Below, piece by piece: positions 24,186 through 35,493 of a stretch of 64,000 bases of DNA. Both the position numbers and the translations under genes were made by a program. The first letter of the stretch is position 1. Every line of letters begins with the position of its first letter. This DNA is from Acidimicrobiaceae bacterium (GTDB taxonomy: Bacteria > Actinomycetota > Acidimicrobiia > Acidimicrobiales > Bog-793): positions 1 to 64,000 of the forward strand of contig JAODBO010000062.1 in NCBI GenBank assembly GCA_025464005.1, given 5' to 3'. The notes under the pieces were generated by a model. The model searched no databases and had not been told where the DNA came from. It worked only from the letters and a program-made list of their open reading frames with translations.

Positions 24186-25333
24186 CGCACAGCACCTCCA
24201 GCGAGCTCGGTGGCTTTTCGGGCGGCCTCGAGCATCGTCGGCAGCGAGACGAGTCGGTCGGACTCGTGCGACGCGAGGATCGCGCGGCCCTCTTCGGCGT
24301 TGGTGCCGTCGAGGCGGATGACGATCGGCGCCTCGATGTCGACGCGACCGAGCGCCTGGACGATGCCGTTGGCCACCTCTTCGCCTCGCGTGATCCCACC
24401 GAAGATGTTCACGAAGATCGCCTTGACCTTCTCGTCGGTGCTGATCACCTCCAGGGCGTTCGCCATGACGTCCGCGTTGGCGCCGCCGCCGATGTCGAGG
24501 AAGTTCGCCGGCTCGCCGCCGACCTGCTCCACGACGTCGCACGTGCTCATGGCGAGGCCGGCGCCGTTCGCGATGATGCCGACGTAGCCGTCGAGCCCGA
24601 CGTACTGGAGGCCCTTCTCCTTCGCGAGCCGCTCGCGGGGATCGAGCTCGTCGAGATTCGCCCAGTCGGCCCACTCCGGATGGCGGAACGCCGCGGAGTC
24701 GTCGAGGGTGACCTTCGCGTCGAGCGCGTGCACGCGTCCGTCCGGCGTGTAGATGAGCGGGTTGATCTCGACGAGGTCGGCGTCGCCCTCGACGTAGCAC
24801 CGGTAGAGCTTTACGAGCACGTCGACGACGCCGTCCTTTGCCTCGTCGTCGATGCCGGCCTCGTCCACGAGCGTCCGCGCCTGGGCCTCGGAGAAGCCGT
24901 CGAGGGGGTCGACGTAGCAACGGGCGATGGCGTCCGGGTCCTCCTCGGCGACCTGCTCGATCTCGACGCCGCCCTTCGCGGAGAGCATGCAGAGGTACTG
25001 CTTGGCGGAGCGGTCGAGCGTGAAGCTCGCGTAGTACTCCTTGTCGATGTCCGACGACGTCTCGATCCAGAGCCGCTTCACCACGTGGCCCTTGATGTCG
25101 AGTCCGAGGATGTTGCGCGCGTGGGTCTCGGCCTCGGCCTTGTCGAAGGCAAGCTTCACGCCGCCGGCCTTGCCGCGGCCACCCACCTGGACCTGTGCCT
25201 TGATGGTCACGGGGTAGCCGTACTTCTCCGCAGCGGCGACGGCCTCCTCCACCGTGTCGGCGGTCGCGCCAGGCGACATCGGGATGTCGAATCGGGCGAA
25301 GTACTGCTTGCCCTGGTACTCGTAGAGATCCAC
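24182..25333 (-). CDS. sucC: Succinyl-CoA synthetase beta subunit
   Basis: 383 aa ATP-grasp subunit. It opens with DLYEYQGKQYF and has the nucleotide-site segment KAQVQVGGRGKAGGVK (about 45-60) and NIFGGITRGEEVANGI, the power helix and substrate loop, near 309-324. The GTG at 25333 has AAGGAGG upstream. It is first gene of sucCD and forms part of the TCA set in this window (sdh, mdh, icd), though these are in separate transcripts. Confidence 0.97.
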   Translation of the reverse strand: MDLYEYQGKQYFARFDIPMSPGATADTVEEAVAAAEKYGYPVTIKAQVQVGGRGKAGGVKLAFDKAEAETHARNILGLDIKGHVVKRLWIETSSDIDKEYYASFTLDRSAKQYLCMLSAKGGVEIEQVAEEDPDAIARCYVDPLDGFSEAQARTLVDEAGIDDEAKDGVVDVLVKLYRCYVEGDADLVEINPLIYTPDGRVHALDAKVTLDDSAAFRHPEWADWANLDELDPRERLAKEKGLQYVGLDGYVGIIANGAGLAMSTCDVVEQVGGEPANFLDIGGGANADVMANALEVISTDEKVKAIFVNIFGGITRGEEVANGIVQALGRVDIEAPIVIRLDGTNAEEGRAILASHESDRLVSLPTMLEAARKATELAGGAVR

Positions 25334-25417
25334 CGAGCACGGCCTCCTTGTCGTCGCCCATGGCTCGGAAAGACCGGCGCGTCTAGCGCTCGGGCCGGTG
25401 AGCCGGGGGTCGAGGCG

Positions 25418-25423
25418 ATACTA
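25418..25423 (-). promoter_or_regulatory. Candidate sucC -10 box
   Basis: TAGTAT, an AT-rich hexamer in GC-rich DNA, about 85 bases before the sucC start; a possible TTGGGC -35 is 19 bases upstream. The leader then contains a conventional ribosome-binding site. Confidence 0.35.
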
Positions 25424-25516
25424 GGCAGGACACCGCCGGGCGGCCCAATCGCGCCATCCCGGGCAAAGCCCCGAGCTCCGGGGCAGCGTGGCCCTGAGCT
25501 GACGGCGTGTCGCACT

Positions 25517-25531
25517 GCCGCCTCGGGCGGC
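25517..25531 (-). terminator. Stop-adjacent hairpin after the EF-G-like gene
   Basis: GCCGCC/GGCGGC stem with a three-base loop, starting seven bases after the stop codon; no T run. Confidence 0.5.
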
Positions 25532-25538
25532 GCCGGTC

Positions 25539-27638
25539 TCAAACGCTGGCTGCGCTCCTCGCCGCGAGCTTCGACGCGCTCTTCGGGTCGAGCTTCGACG
25601 AGAGCTTCGCCACGAGATGTCCCGGAAGCTCGGCGTAATGGTCGAAGGCCGCGACGAAGCTCCCCCGTCCGCCGGTCGCGGCGCGCAGGTCGACGCCGTA
25701 GTGAGCGAGCTCACTCGTCGGAACGAGCGCGACTATCCGCTGGCCACCGGTCTCGCCCGGCTCGTTCGACAGGACCCGGCCGCGCCGCGCGTTGAGGTCC
25801 CCGAGCACGTCGCCCTGGAGTCGGGCGGGCACGGTCACCTCGACGCGCGAGACCGGCTCGAGGGGCGCGGGGGACGCCTGCTCCACCGCGAGAGCGAATG
25901 CGAGCTGGGCAGCGAGCTCGAAGCTCGCCTCGGATGAGTCGACGGAGTGGGCCTTGCCGTCGTCGCAGGTCACCTTGACGTCGACGACGGGGAGCCCGTA
26001 CGCGCCACCGTGCGCCATCGCACGCCTGACGCCCTTCTCCACCGCCGGGACGAACTGGCGGGGGATCGCACCACCGACGATCTCGTCGACGAACTCGAGG
26101 CCCTCTCCCCGAGGGAGCGGCTCGACGCGCAGGTGCACCACGGCGAACTGGCCGTGGCCGCCCGTCTGCTTGCGGTGCCTCCCCTCGGCCTGCGCGCTCG
26201 CCGTCACCGTCTCCCGGTAGGGCACGCGCACCTCCTCGACCTCGACCTCGACGCCGCACTTGCGCCGCAGCCGCTCGAGTACGACTTGCAGGTGCATCTC
26301 GCCCATGCCGGCGACCACCGTCTGGTGAGTCTCGTCGTCCCTGCGGACGAACAGGGCCCGGTCCTCCTGCTGGAGCTTGTGCAGGCCCTCCATCAGGTGG
26401 TCGTCGTCGCCGGTCGTTCGGGGGCGCACGGCGATCGCGTGGACGGGCGACGGCGCAGGTGGCGGGGAGACGACGACCGGGGTCGACCGAGGCGCGAGCG
26501 TGTCCCCCGCGTGCACGTCAGCCAGCTTCGGGACGGCGACGACGTCACCGGTGACCGCCTCGCCGACCGGTACGAGCTCCTTGCCACGGACGGTCTCGAG
26601 CACGTGGAGGTGCACGTCGGATCGCGTCGCCGTGTCGGTCAAGGTGATGTCGGGGCGAAGCGTGCCGGAGAGGACCTTGAGGAGGGTGATCTTGCCGACG
26701 AAGGGGTCGAGGACGGTCTTGAAGGCCTGGGCGAGTGGCTCGCCGGAGGCGTCGCCGTCGACCTCCACCGTCCGGTCCCCCGCTCGGGCCACCACGTGCC
26801 GGCGTGGGGGGACCTCGCAGGTCAGCTCGAGGAGGCGCTCGAGCCCGACGCCGGCGGTCGCCGAGCCACAGACGACGGGGAAGACGCGTCCCTCGCCCAC
26901 ACCGGTCGCGAGCAGCCGCTCCAGCTCCTCGTTCGACGGGATGTCGCCACCGAGGTAGCGCTCGGTCATCTGGTCGTCGGCGACGACGATGCCCTCGACG
27001 AGGTCGTCGTGCGCCTTGCGCTCGGCCGCGGCCATGTCGGCGGGCACGGGACCCGCCACTGGCCGCTCCCCGTCGTAGGTGAACGCCTCGTCCAGGAGGA
27101 GGTCGACGATGCCGCGTAGGCCGGACTCGCCGCCGATCGGCAGCTCGAGCGGCGCGACTTGGGGGCCGAACATCTCCCGCAACTGCTCGAGCGTCCGCTC
27201 ATAGGCCGCCCGCTCGCGATCGAGCTTGTTGACAAAGACGATCCGGGGTACCCCGGCGCGCTCCGCGAGCTGCCAGATCGCCTCGGTCTGCACCTCCACG
27301 CCGTCGACCGCGCTCACGACGACGACTGCCACGTCCGCGACGGACAGAGCTAGCTCGACCTCGGGAAGGAAGTCGGCGAATCCGGGCGTGTCGAAGAGGT
27401 TGAGCTTGTACTCACCGACGAGCACCGGCGCTATCGACGTCATGAGGGACGCGTGGTGCCGGAGCTCCTCCGGCTCGAAGTCGCAGACCGTCGTGCCGTC
27501 CTCGACCCGGCCGACCCGTCCGATCGTGCCCGTCGCGCGCAGCAACGCCTCCGCGAGGGTCGTCTTGCCCGAGCCGGTGTGGCCGACGAGAGCCACGTTG
27601 CGAATCCTTGCCGACGGGACGCCGTGCACCAGTCGCAC
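25539..27638 (-). CDS. Elongation factor G-like GTPase (EF-G2 type)
   Basis: 699 aa translational GTPase with G1 GHTGSGKTT (19-27), G3 DTPGF (83-87) and G4 NKLD (137-140), and the EF-G domain series to the C-terminus (GGAIPRQFVPAVEKGVR in domain IV). The G2/switch region reads VEDGTTVCDFEPEE, unlike canonical EF-G but like the actinobacterial EF-G-like paralogue sometimes called FusA2. It is not next to rpsL, rpsG or tuf, so it is probably not the main translocase. A role in recycling, stress or antibiotic tolerance is possible. The GTG start at 27638 is the most upstream that fits homology; its ribosome-binding site is weak. Confidence 0.87.
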   Translation of the reverse strand: MRLVHGVPSARIRNVALVGHTGSGKTTLAEALLRATGTIGRVGRVEDGTTVCDFEPEELRHHASLMTSIAPVLVGEYKLNLFDTPGFADFLPEVELALSVADVAVVVVSAVDGVEVQTEAIWQLAERAGVPRIVFVNKLDRERAAYERTLEQLREMFGPQVAPLELPIGGESGLRGIVDLLLDEAFTYDGERPVAGPVPADMAAAERKAHDDLVEGIVVADDQMTERYLGGDIPSNEELERLLATGVGEGRVFPVVCGSATAGVGLERLLELTCEVPPRRHVVARAGDRTVEVDGDASGEPLAQAFKTVLDPFVGKITLLKVLSGTLRPDITLTDTATRSDVHLHVLETVRGKELVPVGEAVTGDVVAVPKLADVHAGDTLAPRSTPVVVSPPPAPSPVHAIAVRPRTTGDDDHLMEGLHKLQQEDRALFVRRDDETHQTVVAGMGEMHLQVVLERLRRKCGVEVEVEEVRVPYRETVTASAQAEGRHRKQTGGHGQFAVVHLRVEPLPRGEGLEFVDEIVGGAIPRQFVPAVEKGVRRAMAHGGAYGLPVVDVKVTCDDGKAHSVDSSEASFELAAQLAFALAVEQASPAPLEPVSRVEVTVPARLQGDVLGDLNARRGRVLSNEPGETGGQRIVALVPTSELAHYGVDLRAATGGRGSFVAAFDHYAELPGHLVAKLSSKLDPKSASKLAARSAASV

Positions 27639-27739
27639 CTCGCTAACACGGGCGGCTCGCCCGTGACCGAGCGTAGCCCCGGCCGCCGTCGCTTGGGTAG
27701 GGACGGCGTGGCGATCCGGCTCGCCCGGCGGCTCTCGGC

Positions 27740-29977
27740 TCAGGCGCGCTTCATCGGGGTGAGTGCGAGCAGGAAGCGCTTCCGGCCGTGACGGTCGAAC
27801 GCGACGAGTGCCTCTGCCTTGTCGCCCTCCCCGCTCGCCTCGACGACGACACCTTCACCCCATCTCGCGTGGACGACACGCTCGCCCGCTACCAACCCGA
27901 GAGATTCGGCACCGGTCGTCTTCACCGGTGAGACGCCAGCCGTGGCGGAACGGGCGAGCTGGCTCCTGGCGCCAGCACCAGATCCCTCGCGCCCGGCCAT
28001 CCCGCCGAGGCGCGCCGTGGCGAATCCTGCCGAGAGCGCCCCGGAGACGTCGTCGAGGAGGTCGTCGGGGATCTCCTTCACGAAGCGACTCACCAGGCTG
28101 TCGCGGGTCATGCCGAAGACGGTCCGCACGTAGGTGTTCGTCAGGTACAGCCGCTCGCGGGCACGCGTGATCCCGACGTACGCGAGCCGACGTTCCTCCT
28201 CGAGGTCGTCCGGCTCGGCGAGCGCACGGTCGTGAGGGAACAGTCCCTCCTCCATGCCGGTGAGGAACACGGCCCTGAACTCGAGCCCCTTCGCGGCGTG
28301 CAGGGTCATGAGCGTCACCCGGCCGTCGACGTCGCCCAGGTCGTCGGTCGCCGCTACGAGGGCGGTGGTGGCGAGGAAGGTCTCGAGGTCCTCGAAGTGC
28401 GACGCGACGCTCACGAGCTCGTCGAGGTTGTCGAGGCGCGTCCCGGCCTCGTGCCCCCCGGCACCGGGGGCCGCGGCCTCGACCTCGAGGGCCGCCCGGT
28501 AGCCCGTCTCCTCGAGCACCTGCTCGAAGATGTCCGCCGGCTCGCGCTCGGCAAGTGTCGCGATGCGCCCGAGGAGCTCCAGGAACGAATGGATCCCCTG
28601 CAGGGACTTTCCCGACACGCCCGCCTCCTCGCCGCGCGCGAGCGCGTCGGCGAACGAGATCGCGCGACCGGCGGCGAACGAGACGACGCGGGAAGTCGTC
28701 GTGGCGCCGATGCCCCGCTTGGGGACGTTGAGGACTCGCCGCAGCGAGACCTCGTCGGTGGGGTTGGCGACGAGGCGCACGAACGCGAGCAGGTCGCGCA
28801 CTTCACGCCGGTCGTAGAAGCGGGGGCCACCGACCACCTGGTAAGGCAGCCCTCGGTCCACGAGCGCCTGCTCTATGGCGCGGCTCTGCGCGTTGGTCCG
28901 GTAGAACACGGCGATCTCGTCGAGCGGCACCGAATGGTTGCGCCTGAGCGTCGCGATCTCGTCTGCCACGAACGTCGCCTCGTCCCGCTCGTCGCCCGCC
29001 CGGTAGCGACGGATCTTCTCGCCAGGGCCGAGCGCGCTCCACAGTGCCTTCTCCTGGCGCAGGATGTTGTTGCCGATCACGGCGTTCGCGGCATCGAGGA
29101 TGGTCTGGGTGGAGCGATAGTTCTGGTCGAGGACGATCGTGCGGGCCTCGGGGAACGCGTGGGCGAAGTCGAGCAGGTTGCGCACCTCGGCGCCGCGGAA
29201 GCGGTAGATGCTCTGGTCCGAGTCCCCGACGACGCACACGTTGCGATGCAGCCGGCCGATCATCGTCACGAGCTCGTTCTGGGCCCGGTTCGTGTCCTGG
29301 TACTCGTCGACGAGCAGGTGCGTGAACCGCTCCTGGTAGTACTCGAGCACCTCCGGGTCGTCGCGCAACAGCCGGACTGCGACGCCGAGGAGGTCGTCGA
29401 AGTCCATGGCGTTGGCGAGCTTGAGTCGACGCTCGTACTCGGCGAAGGCCTCGGCGATCCGTCGCTCGTAGACCGTGTAGGCCCGCGCCGCGTAGCCCGA
29501 CGCGTCGAGCAGGTCCGACTTGGCCTGGCTGATCGCCCCGAGGACGGCGCGGGGGGGGAAGCGCTTCGTGTCGAGGCCGAGGTCGTCGAGGACGTGTTCG
29601 ACGAGGCGCCGCGAGTCGCCGTCGTCGTAGATGGAGAAGCCGGGCCGGTAGCCGGCGCGCGCAGGATCGCGCCGGAGGATACGGACGCATGCGGCGTGGA
29701 ACGTCGAGATCCACATCCGGTTGGCTTGCTCGCCCACGAGCTCGACAACCCGGCGGCGCATCTCGTCCGCGGCCTTGTTCGTGAAGGTGATGGCGAGGAT
29801 GCGTGACGGCTGGACTCCCGAGGCGAGCAGGCGTGCGATCCGTCTCGTGAGCACCCGCGTCTTGCCCGAGCCCGCGCCGGCGACGACGACGAGCGGTCCG
29901 GAGCCGTGCTCGACGGCTTCGCGCTGGGACGGGTTGAGGCCTTCGAGGAGCTCGTCGGGGTCGGCGACCGGCGTCAC
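27740..29977 (-). CDS. pcrA: UvrD/PcrA-family ATP-dependent DNA helicase
   Basis: 745 aa superfamily 1A helicase. Walker A is AGAGSGKT (33-40). The Walker B segment LVDEYQDTN, motif [16 protein letters not shown], motif IV QNYRS and motif [12 protein letters not shown] follow in order. A C-terminal Tudor-like segment resembles the RNA-polymerase-binding tail of PcrA. It unwinds 3-prime to 5-prime in nucleotide excision repair and clears replication conflicts. The GTG at 29977 overlaps the guaA stop (GTGA); a longer frame to 30220 is a shadow of guaA. It is unusual as a coupled neighbour of guaA. Confidence 0.95.
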   Translation of the reverse strand: MTPVADPDELLEGLNPSQREAVEHGSGPLVVVAGAGSGKTRVLTRRIARLLASGVQPSRILAITFTNKAADEMRRRVVELVGEQANRMWISTFHAACVRILRRDPARAGYRPGFSIYDDGDSRRLVEHVLDDLGLDTKRFPPRAVLGAISQAKSDLLDASGYAARAYTVYERRIAEAFAEYERRLKLANAMDFDDLLGVAVRLLRDDPEVLEYYQERFTHLLVDEYQDTNRAQNELVTMIGRLHRNVCVVGDSDQSIYRFRGAEVRNLLDFAHAFPEARTIVLDQNYRSTQTILDAANAVIGNNILRQEKALWSALGPGEKIRRYRAGDERDEATFVADEIATLRRNHSVPLDEIAVFYRTNAQSRAIEQALVDRGLPYQVVGGPRFYDRREVRDLLAFVRLVANPTDEVSLRRVLNVPKRGIGATTTSRVVSFAAGRAISFADALARGEEAGVSGKSLQGIHSFLELLGRIATLAEREPADIFEQVLEETGYRAALEVEAAAPGAGGHEAGTRLDNLDELVSVASHFEDLETFLATTALVAATDDLGDVDGRVTLMTLHAAKGLEFRAVFLTGMEEGLFPHDRALAEPDDLEEERRLAYVGITRARERLYLTNTYVRTVFGMTRDSLVSRFVKEIPDDLLDDVSGALSAGFATARLGGMAGREGSGAGARSQLARSATAGVSPVKTTGAESLGLVAGERVVHARWGEGVVVEASGEGDKAEALVAFDRHGRKRFLLALTPMKRA

Positions 29978-31617
29978 TCCCACTCGATCGTGCCGGGCGG
30001 CTTCGACGTGACGTCGTACGCGACCCGGTTGACGCCAGGCACCTCGTTGATGATCCGCACCGACAGGCGATCCAGCAACTCGTAGGGCAGGCGTGCCCAG
30101 TCGGCGGTCATCGCGTCCTCGCTCGTCACCGCGCGCACGACGATCGGGTAGGCATACGTCCGCTCGTCCCCCATCACCCCGACCGAGCGCACCGCCGGCA
30201 GGACGGCGAAGGCCTGCCACAGCTCCCGGTCGAGACCGGCCCGGCGCACCTCGTCGAGCACGATGGCGTCCGCGGCCCGCAGGATCTCGACTCGCTCCCG
30301 GGTGACGTCGCCCACGACCCGGACCGCAAGACCGGGCCCCGGGAAGGGCTGGCGCCAGACGATCTCCTCGGGCAGGCCGAGCTCCTCGCCGACGGCGCGC
30401 ACCTCGTCCTTGAACAGAAGCCGGAGCGGCTCGACGAGGTCGAGGTCCATCTCCTCGGGAAGACCACCGACGTTGTGGTGGGACTTGATCGTCGCCGCGT
30501 CCGCGGTCCCGGACTCGACGACGTCCGGGTAGAGCGTGCCCTGGGCGAGGTAGGCGACGTCGGTCAGCTCCTTCGCGACCTCCTCGAAGATGCGGATGAA
30601 CAGCTCGCCGATCCGCTTGCGCTTCTGCTCAGGGTCCTCGACGCCTTCGAGTGCCGAGAAGAACCTGTCGGCGGCCTTCACGTGGACGAGGTCCACCTGG
30701 AACTGCCGTCGGAAGGTCTCCTCGACCTGCTCCGCCTCGCCGGCGCGCATAAGGCCTGTGTCGACGAACACGCAGGTGAGCTGGTCTCCAACGGCCTTGC
30801 GCACGAGAGCGGCCGTCACGGCCGAGTCGACGCCGCCCGACAAGGCGCACAACACCCGGCCGTCGCCGACCTGGGCGCGCACCGCCGCCACCGCCGTCTC
30901 GATGACCGACGTGTGGGTCCAAGCCGGCCGACATCCGCACACGTCGTGCAGGAACCTCTTGAGCAGCTCCTGGCCGCGCACCGTGTGGGCGACCTCGGGA
31001 TGGAACTGCACCCCGGCGAAGCCGCGCTCGGCGTCCTCGAAGCCGGCGACCGGGGCGCCGGGGGCCGAGGCCGTGACGGCGAAGCCCGGCGGCGCGGCGA
31101 CGATCGAGTCGCCGTGGCTCATCCAGACCTCCGAGGGGCTGTGCCAACCCTCGAACAGGCGCGACGGCGCGAGGAGCGTCAGCGGCGTTCTGCCGTACTC
31201 GCCGGTGCCCGTGTGGGCGACCTCGCCGCCGAGCGCCTGGCTGAGGAGCTGGGCTCCGTAACAGATGCCGAGGATCGGCACGCCAGCCTCGTAGATCGCG
31301 GGATCGACGTGCGGTGCGCGGTCGGCGTAGACGGACTTCGGGCCGCCCGAGAGGATGATCCCCTTCGGATTGCGTGCCAGCATCTCGCTGACCGGCATCG
31401 AGTGGGGAACGATCTCGGAGTAGACGTGCGCCTCGCGCACGCGGCGCGCGATCAGCTGCGCGTACTGCGCACCGAAATCGACCACGAGCACCGTGTCGAA
31501 CTGGCTGGTGTCGAACTGTCCGGCGAGAAAGCGCGACCCACCGGGCTCGACATCGGGGCCGGCCGCGTCGGCCAGTCCGTCGCTCGCTGGACTGCCGGGA
31601 CCGGGGGGGCTGACCAC
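29974..31617 (-). CDS. guaA: GMP synthase (glutamine-hydrolysing)
   Basis: 547 aa. A class I glutamine amidotransferase domain has nucleophile C119 in GICYGAQ and a later FHPEVAH; the ATP pyrophosphatase domain has LSGGVDSAV; the protein ends with the dimerisation sequence PPGTIEWE. It converts XMP to GMP. The GTG at 31617 shares one base with the upstream stop (TAGTG) and gives about 40 extra residues before the amidotransferase domain, low-complexity and probably disordered. It is coupled on both sides, to a YfhO-like membrane gene and to pcrA. Confidence 0.95.
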   Translation of the reverse strand: MVSPPGPGSPASDGLADAAGPDVEPGGSRFLAGQFDTSQFDTVLVVDFGAQYAQLIARRVREAHVYSEIVPHSMPVSEMLARNPKGIILSGGPKSVYADRAPHVDPAIYEAGVPILGICYGAQLLSQALGGEVAHTGTGEYGRTPLTLLAPSRLFEGWHSPSEVWMSHGDSIVAAPPGFAVTASAPGAPVAGFEDAERGFAGVQFHPEVAHTVRGQELLKRFLHDVCGCRPAWTHTSVIETAVAAVRAQVGDGRVLCALSGGVDSAVTAALVRKAVGDQLTCVFVDTGLMRAGEAEQVEETFRRQFQVDLVHVKAADRFFSALEGVEDPEQKRKRIGELFIRIFEEVAKELTDVAYLAQGTLYPDVVESGTADAATIKSHHNVGGLPEEMDLDLVEPLRLLFKDEVRAVGEELGLPEEIVWRQPFPGPGLAVRVVGDVTRERVEILRAADAIVLDEVRRAGLDRELWQAFAVLPAVRSVGVMGDERTYAYPIVVRAVTSEDAMTADWARLPYELLDRLSVRIINEVPGVNRVAYDVTSKPPGTIEWE

Positions 31618-34283
31618 TAGTCGAGGGTACCAGCGGCAGCCGCTCGCGGTGACCGGCCGGCACGTCCGCGACGCCGACCCACCGCGAGCAGCGCCGCCCA
31701 CACCACGAAGCCGAGCAGTGCCACGAGGGCGAGCAGGATCCCCTCGGTGAAGCGCTTCGGCCAGTAGTGGAGCACCACGGTGTGCGTGCCCGCCGGCACC
31801 TCGACGCTCAACAGCCCGCCGTCGTACCGCTCGACGGGGACGCTCTTGCCGTCGGCGGTCGCGTGCCAGCCGGTGACGTCGGTGATCCGGACAGCGAGCT
31901 TCGCCGCGTGGGTGACGCGGACGTTGACGACGTAGCGGGCGTCGCCCGGGTGGGTGACCGAGGTGACCGTCGCCGCGGGCGCGCTCCCGCTGGCGGTGCC
32001 GGCCGCGCCATTGGCACTGGCATTGGCGACGAAGGAGAACTGCGAGGCCCCCGGCACCGCGTACAGCTGCTCACCGGCCGCAGTCGCGACGAGCCGCATC
32101 CCCACCGGCGGCTTGTCGCCCTTGCGCGGCAGGTAGAGGACGTAGGACACGCCATAACGGCGGGCGAGCGCGACGGTGTCGATAGCCGGCGCGAAGAGGT
32201 TGAGGTTGATCGGGGTCACCTGCTCGGCGTTCGGCACGGGCCACGCGTCGAAGAACGCCTGGGGGATCGTCGGGTCGTGCATGGCGAGCTCGTCGACGCC
32301 GTAGCCGATGTTCATCTCCGGGTAGAAGCCGGCACCGGTCCAGAAGCGCACTCCGCAGAACGGACCGTTGTGCGGGGTCGTCGGGTTGCAATCCGTGTTC
32401 TCGCCGTCGAGGCCGAGGAGCTTCGTCCCGACGACCTGCTGCACGGTCGCGGCCGCCGGGGTGACCGGGAAGGCGTCGTGGGAGTAGCTGTTGAGCCCGA
32501 CGCCGGCGAACAACAAGAAGGAGCTCTGGGCGGCGAGCAGCGTGAGCGCCCCGGCACGTGCGAGGCCGGGCGCTTTGTGCTCGCCGCGCTTTCGCAGAGC
32601 CCACGCGGCCCCGACGAGGACGAGCACGAGAACGATCGACGCGGTCGGCCAGATCAGGCTCGAGCGCCGCAGCGACTCGAGGGTGGCGATGGTCGGGGGG
32701 TTCGTCGGAGGGTTGGGGGTCGGGATAAGCCGGGCCGTTCCCACCTTCTCCCACAAGGCGGCGAGCACGACGGCCACGGCGAGGGAAGAGGCGAGCAATG
32801 CCAGACGCACCGACACCATCCGCCAGCGCCGGATGACGATCTCGAGGCCGAGCCCGGCGAGGATCGCGACGACGAGCTCGAACACCGACTGCATCCGCTG
32901 CAGCGCCACGGCGCTCAGCCCGAGCTTGCTGAGCAGCTTCTGGACCGGAGCGCCGGAGCCGAGCTGATAGATGACGAGGAAACCGACGACCGCCGAGACG
33001 AAGAGCCCGACGACGGCAGGCCGGCGCCATGCGACGAGAACGGCCACGGCTGCGAGCACGATGGCGATCACGCCGACATACGCGGCGGTCTCGTAGTAGT
33101 TGACCTCGCCGAACCAGTAGCTGCCTTTGGTCGGCAGCCCGAAGAATCCCTGGGCGAAGAGAAGCGTCGCCAGATGCAGCGGGATGCCGGTGGCGGCGTT
33201 CTTGCCGTTGCGGGCGGATCCGGAGATCAAGGAGACGCCCGGGAGCAGGAGCGGCGCGGCGAGCGCGCCCCCGGCGACGATGCCGATGCCGATGCGTGCC
33301 ACACCGATGGCGCCGACCCGGCGCCGCGCTGCGAGGGTGACGGCGCCGGTCACGAGCAGCACGACTCCGAGCCCGATCGCGAGCAGCACGTACGACTCGG
33401 GAAACCCGGCGTAGAGCGAGAACGCCACGGTCACTGCGAGCAGTAGGACGTGGCGCACCAGACCGCGCGACCTATAGGCGAGCACCGCGGCGGCGAGGAT
33501 CCAGCCACCCCACGCGATCGGCCCGTCGACCGACCAGCCGAGCCACCCGGCGAAGGCGCCCGACAGCATGAACGTCGTACCCGCGAACGCTCCGGCGAGC
33601 GGCCCGGTGCCGAGCACCCGACAGCAGAGGTACACACCGGTTCCTGCGATGAAGAGCTTCGCGGCGACGGTCACGAGGAAGCTCGCCGACAAGGGCGCGA
33701 GGTAGCCGATGATCGTCGGCAGAGAGAGTGGCGCCGACTCGAAGTTGAACATCTGGGGCAGCCCGGTGCCCGACAGGCTGTTCCACAGCGGCAGCTCGCC
33801 GTGGTGGACGATCCTCCAGTCGAGCGTGTTCCAGGGCACGCCCTGGGTGATCGTGTCGCCGTTGATGGCGTTGTGGTTGATCGGGATGGGAAGGATGTGC
33901 GTGAGCAGCGAGAGGCCGCGTCCGAGGTCGGCCGGGCCGAAGGCCGCCCCGTCCTTCAGCGCGGGAGCGAGGTAGAAGATCACGAACAGTGCGATCCACG
34001 CGACCGCTAGGACGTCGCCGAGGCGACTCCAACTGCGCCAACGAAGGACGAGACCGCCCCCGAATCGTGCCTGAAGCGGATCGGGCTCGACGGGGTTGGC
34101 GTCATCTCCCCTGCCGATCTCTCCCCCGCCGGAGTCGGCAAGGTCGGAGTCGGCCAGGTCGGGGGCGACCCGGCCAGGCGCGGCCAGATCCGGCACGGCC
34201 TGCCCGGGGCCGACCAGATCGGGGCCGGTCATATCCGGGCCGGCTCCGGCGAGCCCACGCGCCCCGGCAGTCTTGTTCCCCAC
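31617..34283 (-). CDS. YfhO-like large membrane protein
   Basis: About 888 aa with roughly a dozen transmembrane segments between residue 90 and the last 30 residues, plus a soluble C-terminal beta-rich region. The extracytoplasmic motif [18 protein letters not shown] is typical of YfhO and related GT-C-fold proteins, which flip or transfer sugars onto envelope polymers. The N-terminus has imperfect Pro-Asp-Leu repeats (about residues 20-50), probably disordered. The GTG at 34283 is chosen as the first start after the guaB3 stop; an ATG at 34232 is an alternative. It is wedged between guaB3 and guaA with a one-base stop/start overlap to guaA. The substrate is unknown. Confidence 0.75.
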   Translation of the reverse strand: MGNKTAGARGLAGAGPDMTGPDLVGPGQAVPDLAAPGRVAPDLADSDLADSGGGEIGRGDDANPVEPDPLQARFGGGLVLRWRSWSRLGDVLAVAWIALFVIFYLAPALKDGAAFGPADLGRGLSLLTHILPIPINHNAINGDTITQGVPWNTLDWRIVHHGELPLWNSLSGTGLPQMFNFESAPLSLPTIIGYLAPLSASFLVTVAAKLFIAGTGVYLCCRVLGTGPLAGAFAGTTFMLSGAFAGWLGWSVDGPIAWGGWILAAAVLAYRSRGLVRHVLLLAVTVAFSLYAGFPESYVLLAIGLGVVLLVTGAVTLAARRRVGAIGVARIGIGIVAGGALAAPLLLPGVSLISGSARNGKNAATGIPLHLATLLFAQGFFGLPTKGSYWFGEVNYYETAAYVGVIAIVLAAVAVLVAWRRPAVVGLFVSAVVGFLVIYQLGSGAPVQKLLSKLGLSAVALQRMQSVFELVVAILAGLGLEIVIRRWRMVSVRLALLASSLAVAVVLAALWEKVGTARLIPTPNPPTNPPTIATLESLRRSSLIWPTASIVLVLVLVGAAWALRKRGEHKAPGLARAGALTLLAAQSSFLLFAGVGLNSYSHDAFPVTPAAATVQQVVGTKLLGLDGENTDCNPTTPHNGPFCGVRFWTGAGFYPEMNIGYGVDELAMHDPTIPQAFFDAWPVPNAEQVTPINLNLFAPAIDTVALARRYGVSYVLYLPRKGDKPPVGMRLVATAAGEQLYAVPGASQFSFVANASANGAAGTASGSAPAATVTSVTHPGDARYVVNVRVTHAAKLAVRITDVTGWHATADGKSVPVERYDGGLLSVEVPAGTHTVVLHYWPKRFTEGILLALVALLGFVVWAALLAVGRRRGRAGRSPRAAAAGTLD

Positions 34284-34302
34284 CGCTTGCCCAACTCGGG
34301 AA

Positions 34303-35463
34303 TCAGCTTCCCCGACCGGCCGGCTCCGCAGGGCGGACGCGGTCGCCGAGCAAGGAGAGCGGGGCGACCATGACCTCGGCCTTGTGGAACTCCCGCACCG
34401 TCGCGTAGCCGCAGCTCGCCATCGCACTACGGACGGCTCCGAACAGGTTCGTGCGACCGCCGTCGTCGTGGCCGGGACCGACCAGGATCTCCTCGAGGGA
34501 GCCCCGCCGCTCGATCTCCACCCGCGTACCGCGCGGGAGCGACGGGTGCTGGGCCGCCGCTCCCCAGTTGAACCCCCCGGCCGGCGCCTCGTCGGCCGCG
34601 GCGAGCGGCGAGCCGACCATGACCGCGTCCGCTCCGCACGCGATTGCCTTGGCGATGTCGCCGCCGCTCGCGAATCGCCCGTCGGCGATCACCTGGACAT
34701 ATACACCGGTCTCCTCGAGGTGGCGCGTGCGCGCCCCTGCGCCATCCGCGATGGCGGTCGCGAGGGGAGAGCCGATCCCGAGCACGTCGCGCGTCGCGCA
34801 TGCGTCCGACGAGCCCACGCCGACGAGAACGCCGACCGCTCCCGTCCGCATGAGGTGGAGCGCTGCTTGGTATGAGGCGCAGCCGCCAACGACCACAGGG
34901 ATGTCGAGCTGCCGGATGAACCGCTTGAGATCGAGCGGCTCGGCGCCTTTCGACACATGCTCGGCCGAGACCGCCGTTCCCTGGATGACGAGCACCTCGA
35001 GCTCGGCCTCGAGCAGCACGTCGGCGATGGAAGCCGCCCGCTGCGGAGTGACCGCACCGCAGGACACGATGCCGGCGTCTCGCATGGCGCCGATCTGAGC
35101 CCTGACCAGCTCGGGTTGAACGGGCTGCGCGTAGAGCTCCTGAAGTCGGAGGGTGACCACCCCGGGCTCGAGCTTGCCGATCTCGGCGAGCAGCGGGCTC
35201 GGATCCTCGTACCGGGTCCACAGCCCGTCGAGATTGAGAACCGCGAGGCCCCCCAGCCGGCCGATCTCGATCGCCGTCGCCGGGCTGACGACGCCGTCGG
35301 TCGGCGCGGCCATCAGCGGGAGCGCGAAGTCGAACGCGTCCAGCCGCCAGGAGAGGTCGACGTCCTCGGCGTCACGGGTACGCCGGGAGGGGACGATGAC
35401 GATGTCCTCCAAAGCGTAACCCTGCCGCCCTGACTTGCCTATCCCGATCTCGACCTCTGCCAC
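34303..35463 (-). CDS. guaB3: GuaB3-family IMP dehydrogenase-related protein
   Basis: 386 aa TIM barrel of the IMPDH/GMP reductase family without CBS domains, as in the actinobacterial GuaB3 clade (mycobacterial Rv3410c). It starts with EIGIGKSGRQGYALEDIVIVPS-type sequence and has a Cys-containing loop (VSCGAVTP) and the phosphate segment GVLVGVGSS. The canonical active loop of GuaB is not obvious, so catalysis of IMP to XMP is uncertain although shown for some cyanobacterial members. The GTG at 35463 is preceded by GAGGGAGAG. No canonical guaB is in the window. Confidence 0.88.
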   Translation of the reverse strand: MAEVEIGIGKSGRQGYALEDIVIVPSRRTRDAEDVDLSWRLDAFDFALPLMAAPTDGVVSPATAIEIGRLGGLAVLNLDGLWTRYEDPSPLLAEIGKLEPGVVTLRLQELYAQPVQPELVRAQIGAMRDAGIVSCGAVTPQRAASIADVLLEAELEVLVIQGTAVSAEHVSKGAEPLDLKRFIRQLDIPVVVGGCASYQAALHLMRTGAVGVLVGVGSSDACATRDVLGIGSPLATAIADGAGARTRHLEETGVYVQVIADGRFASGGDIAKAIACGADAVMVGSPLAAADEAPAGGFNWGAAAQHPSLPRGTRVEIERRGSLEEILVGPGHDDGGRTNLFGAVRSAMASCGYATVREFHKAEVMVAPLSLLGDRVRPAEPAGRGS

Positions 35464-35493
35464 GCGCTCTCCCTCGGGCCCAAGTGCCGGATC

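Noticed and set aside
22551..24587. A 678-codon plus-strand open frame opposite purN, sucD and parts of neighbours
   Set aside because: Same reasoning: biased composition, no motif, and well-supported genes on the other strand.
23295..25361. A single 688-residue protein spanning sucC and sucD
   Set aside because: Only the C-terminal 296 residues match SucD. The rest is sucC read in the wrong frame; the true sucC frame and an ATGA junction are clear.
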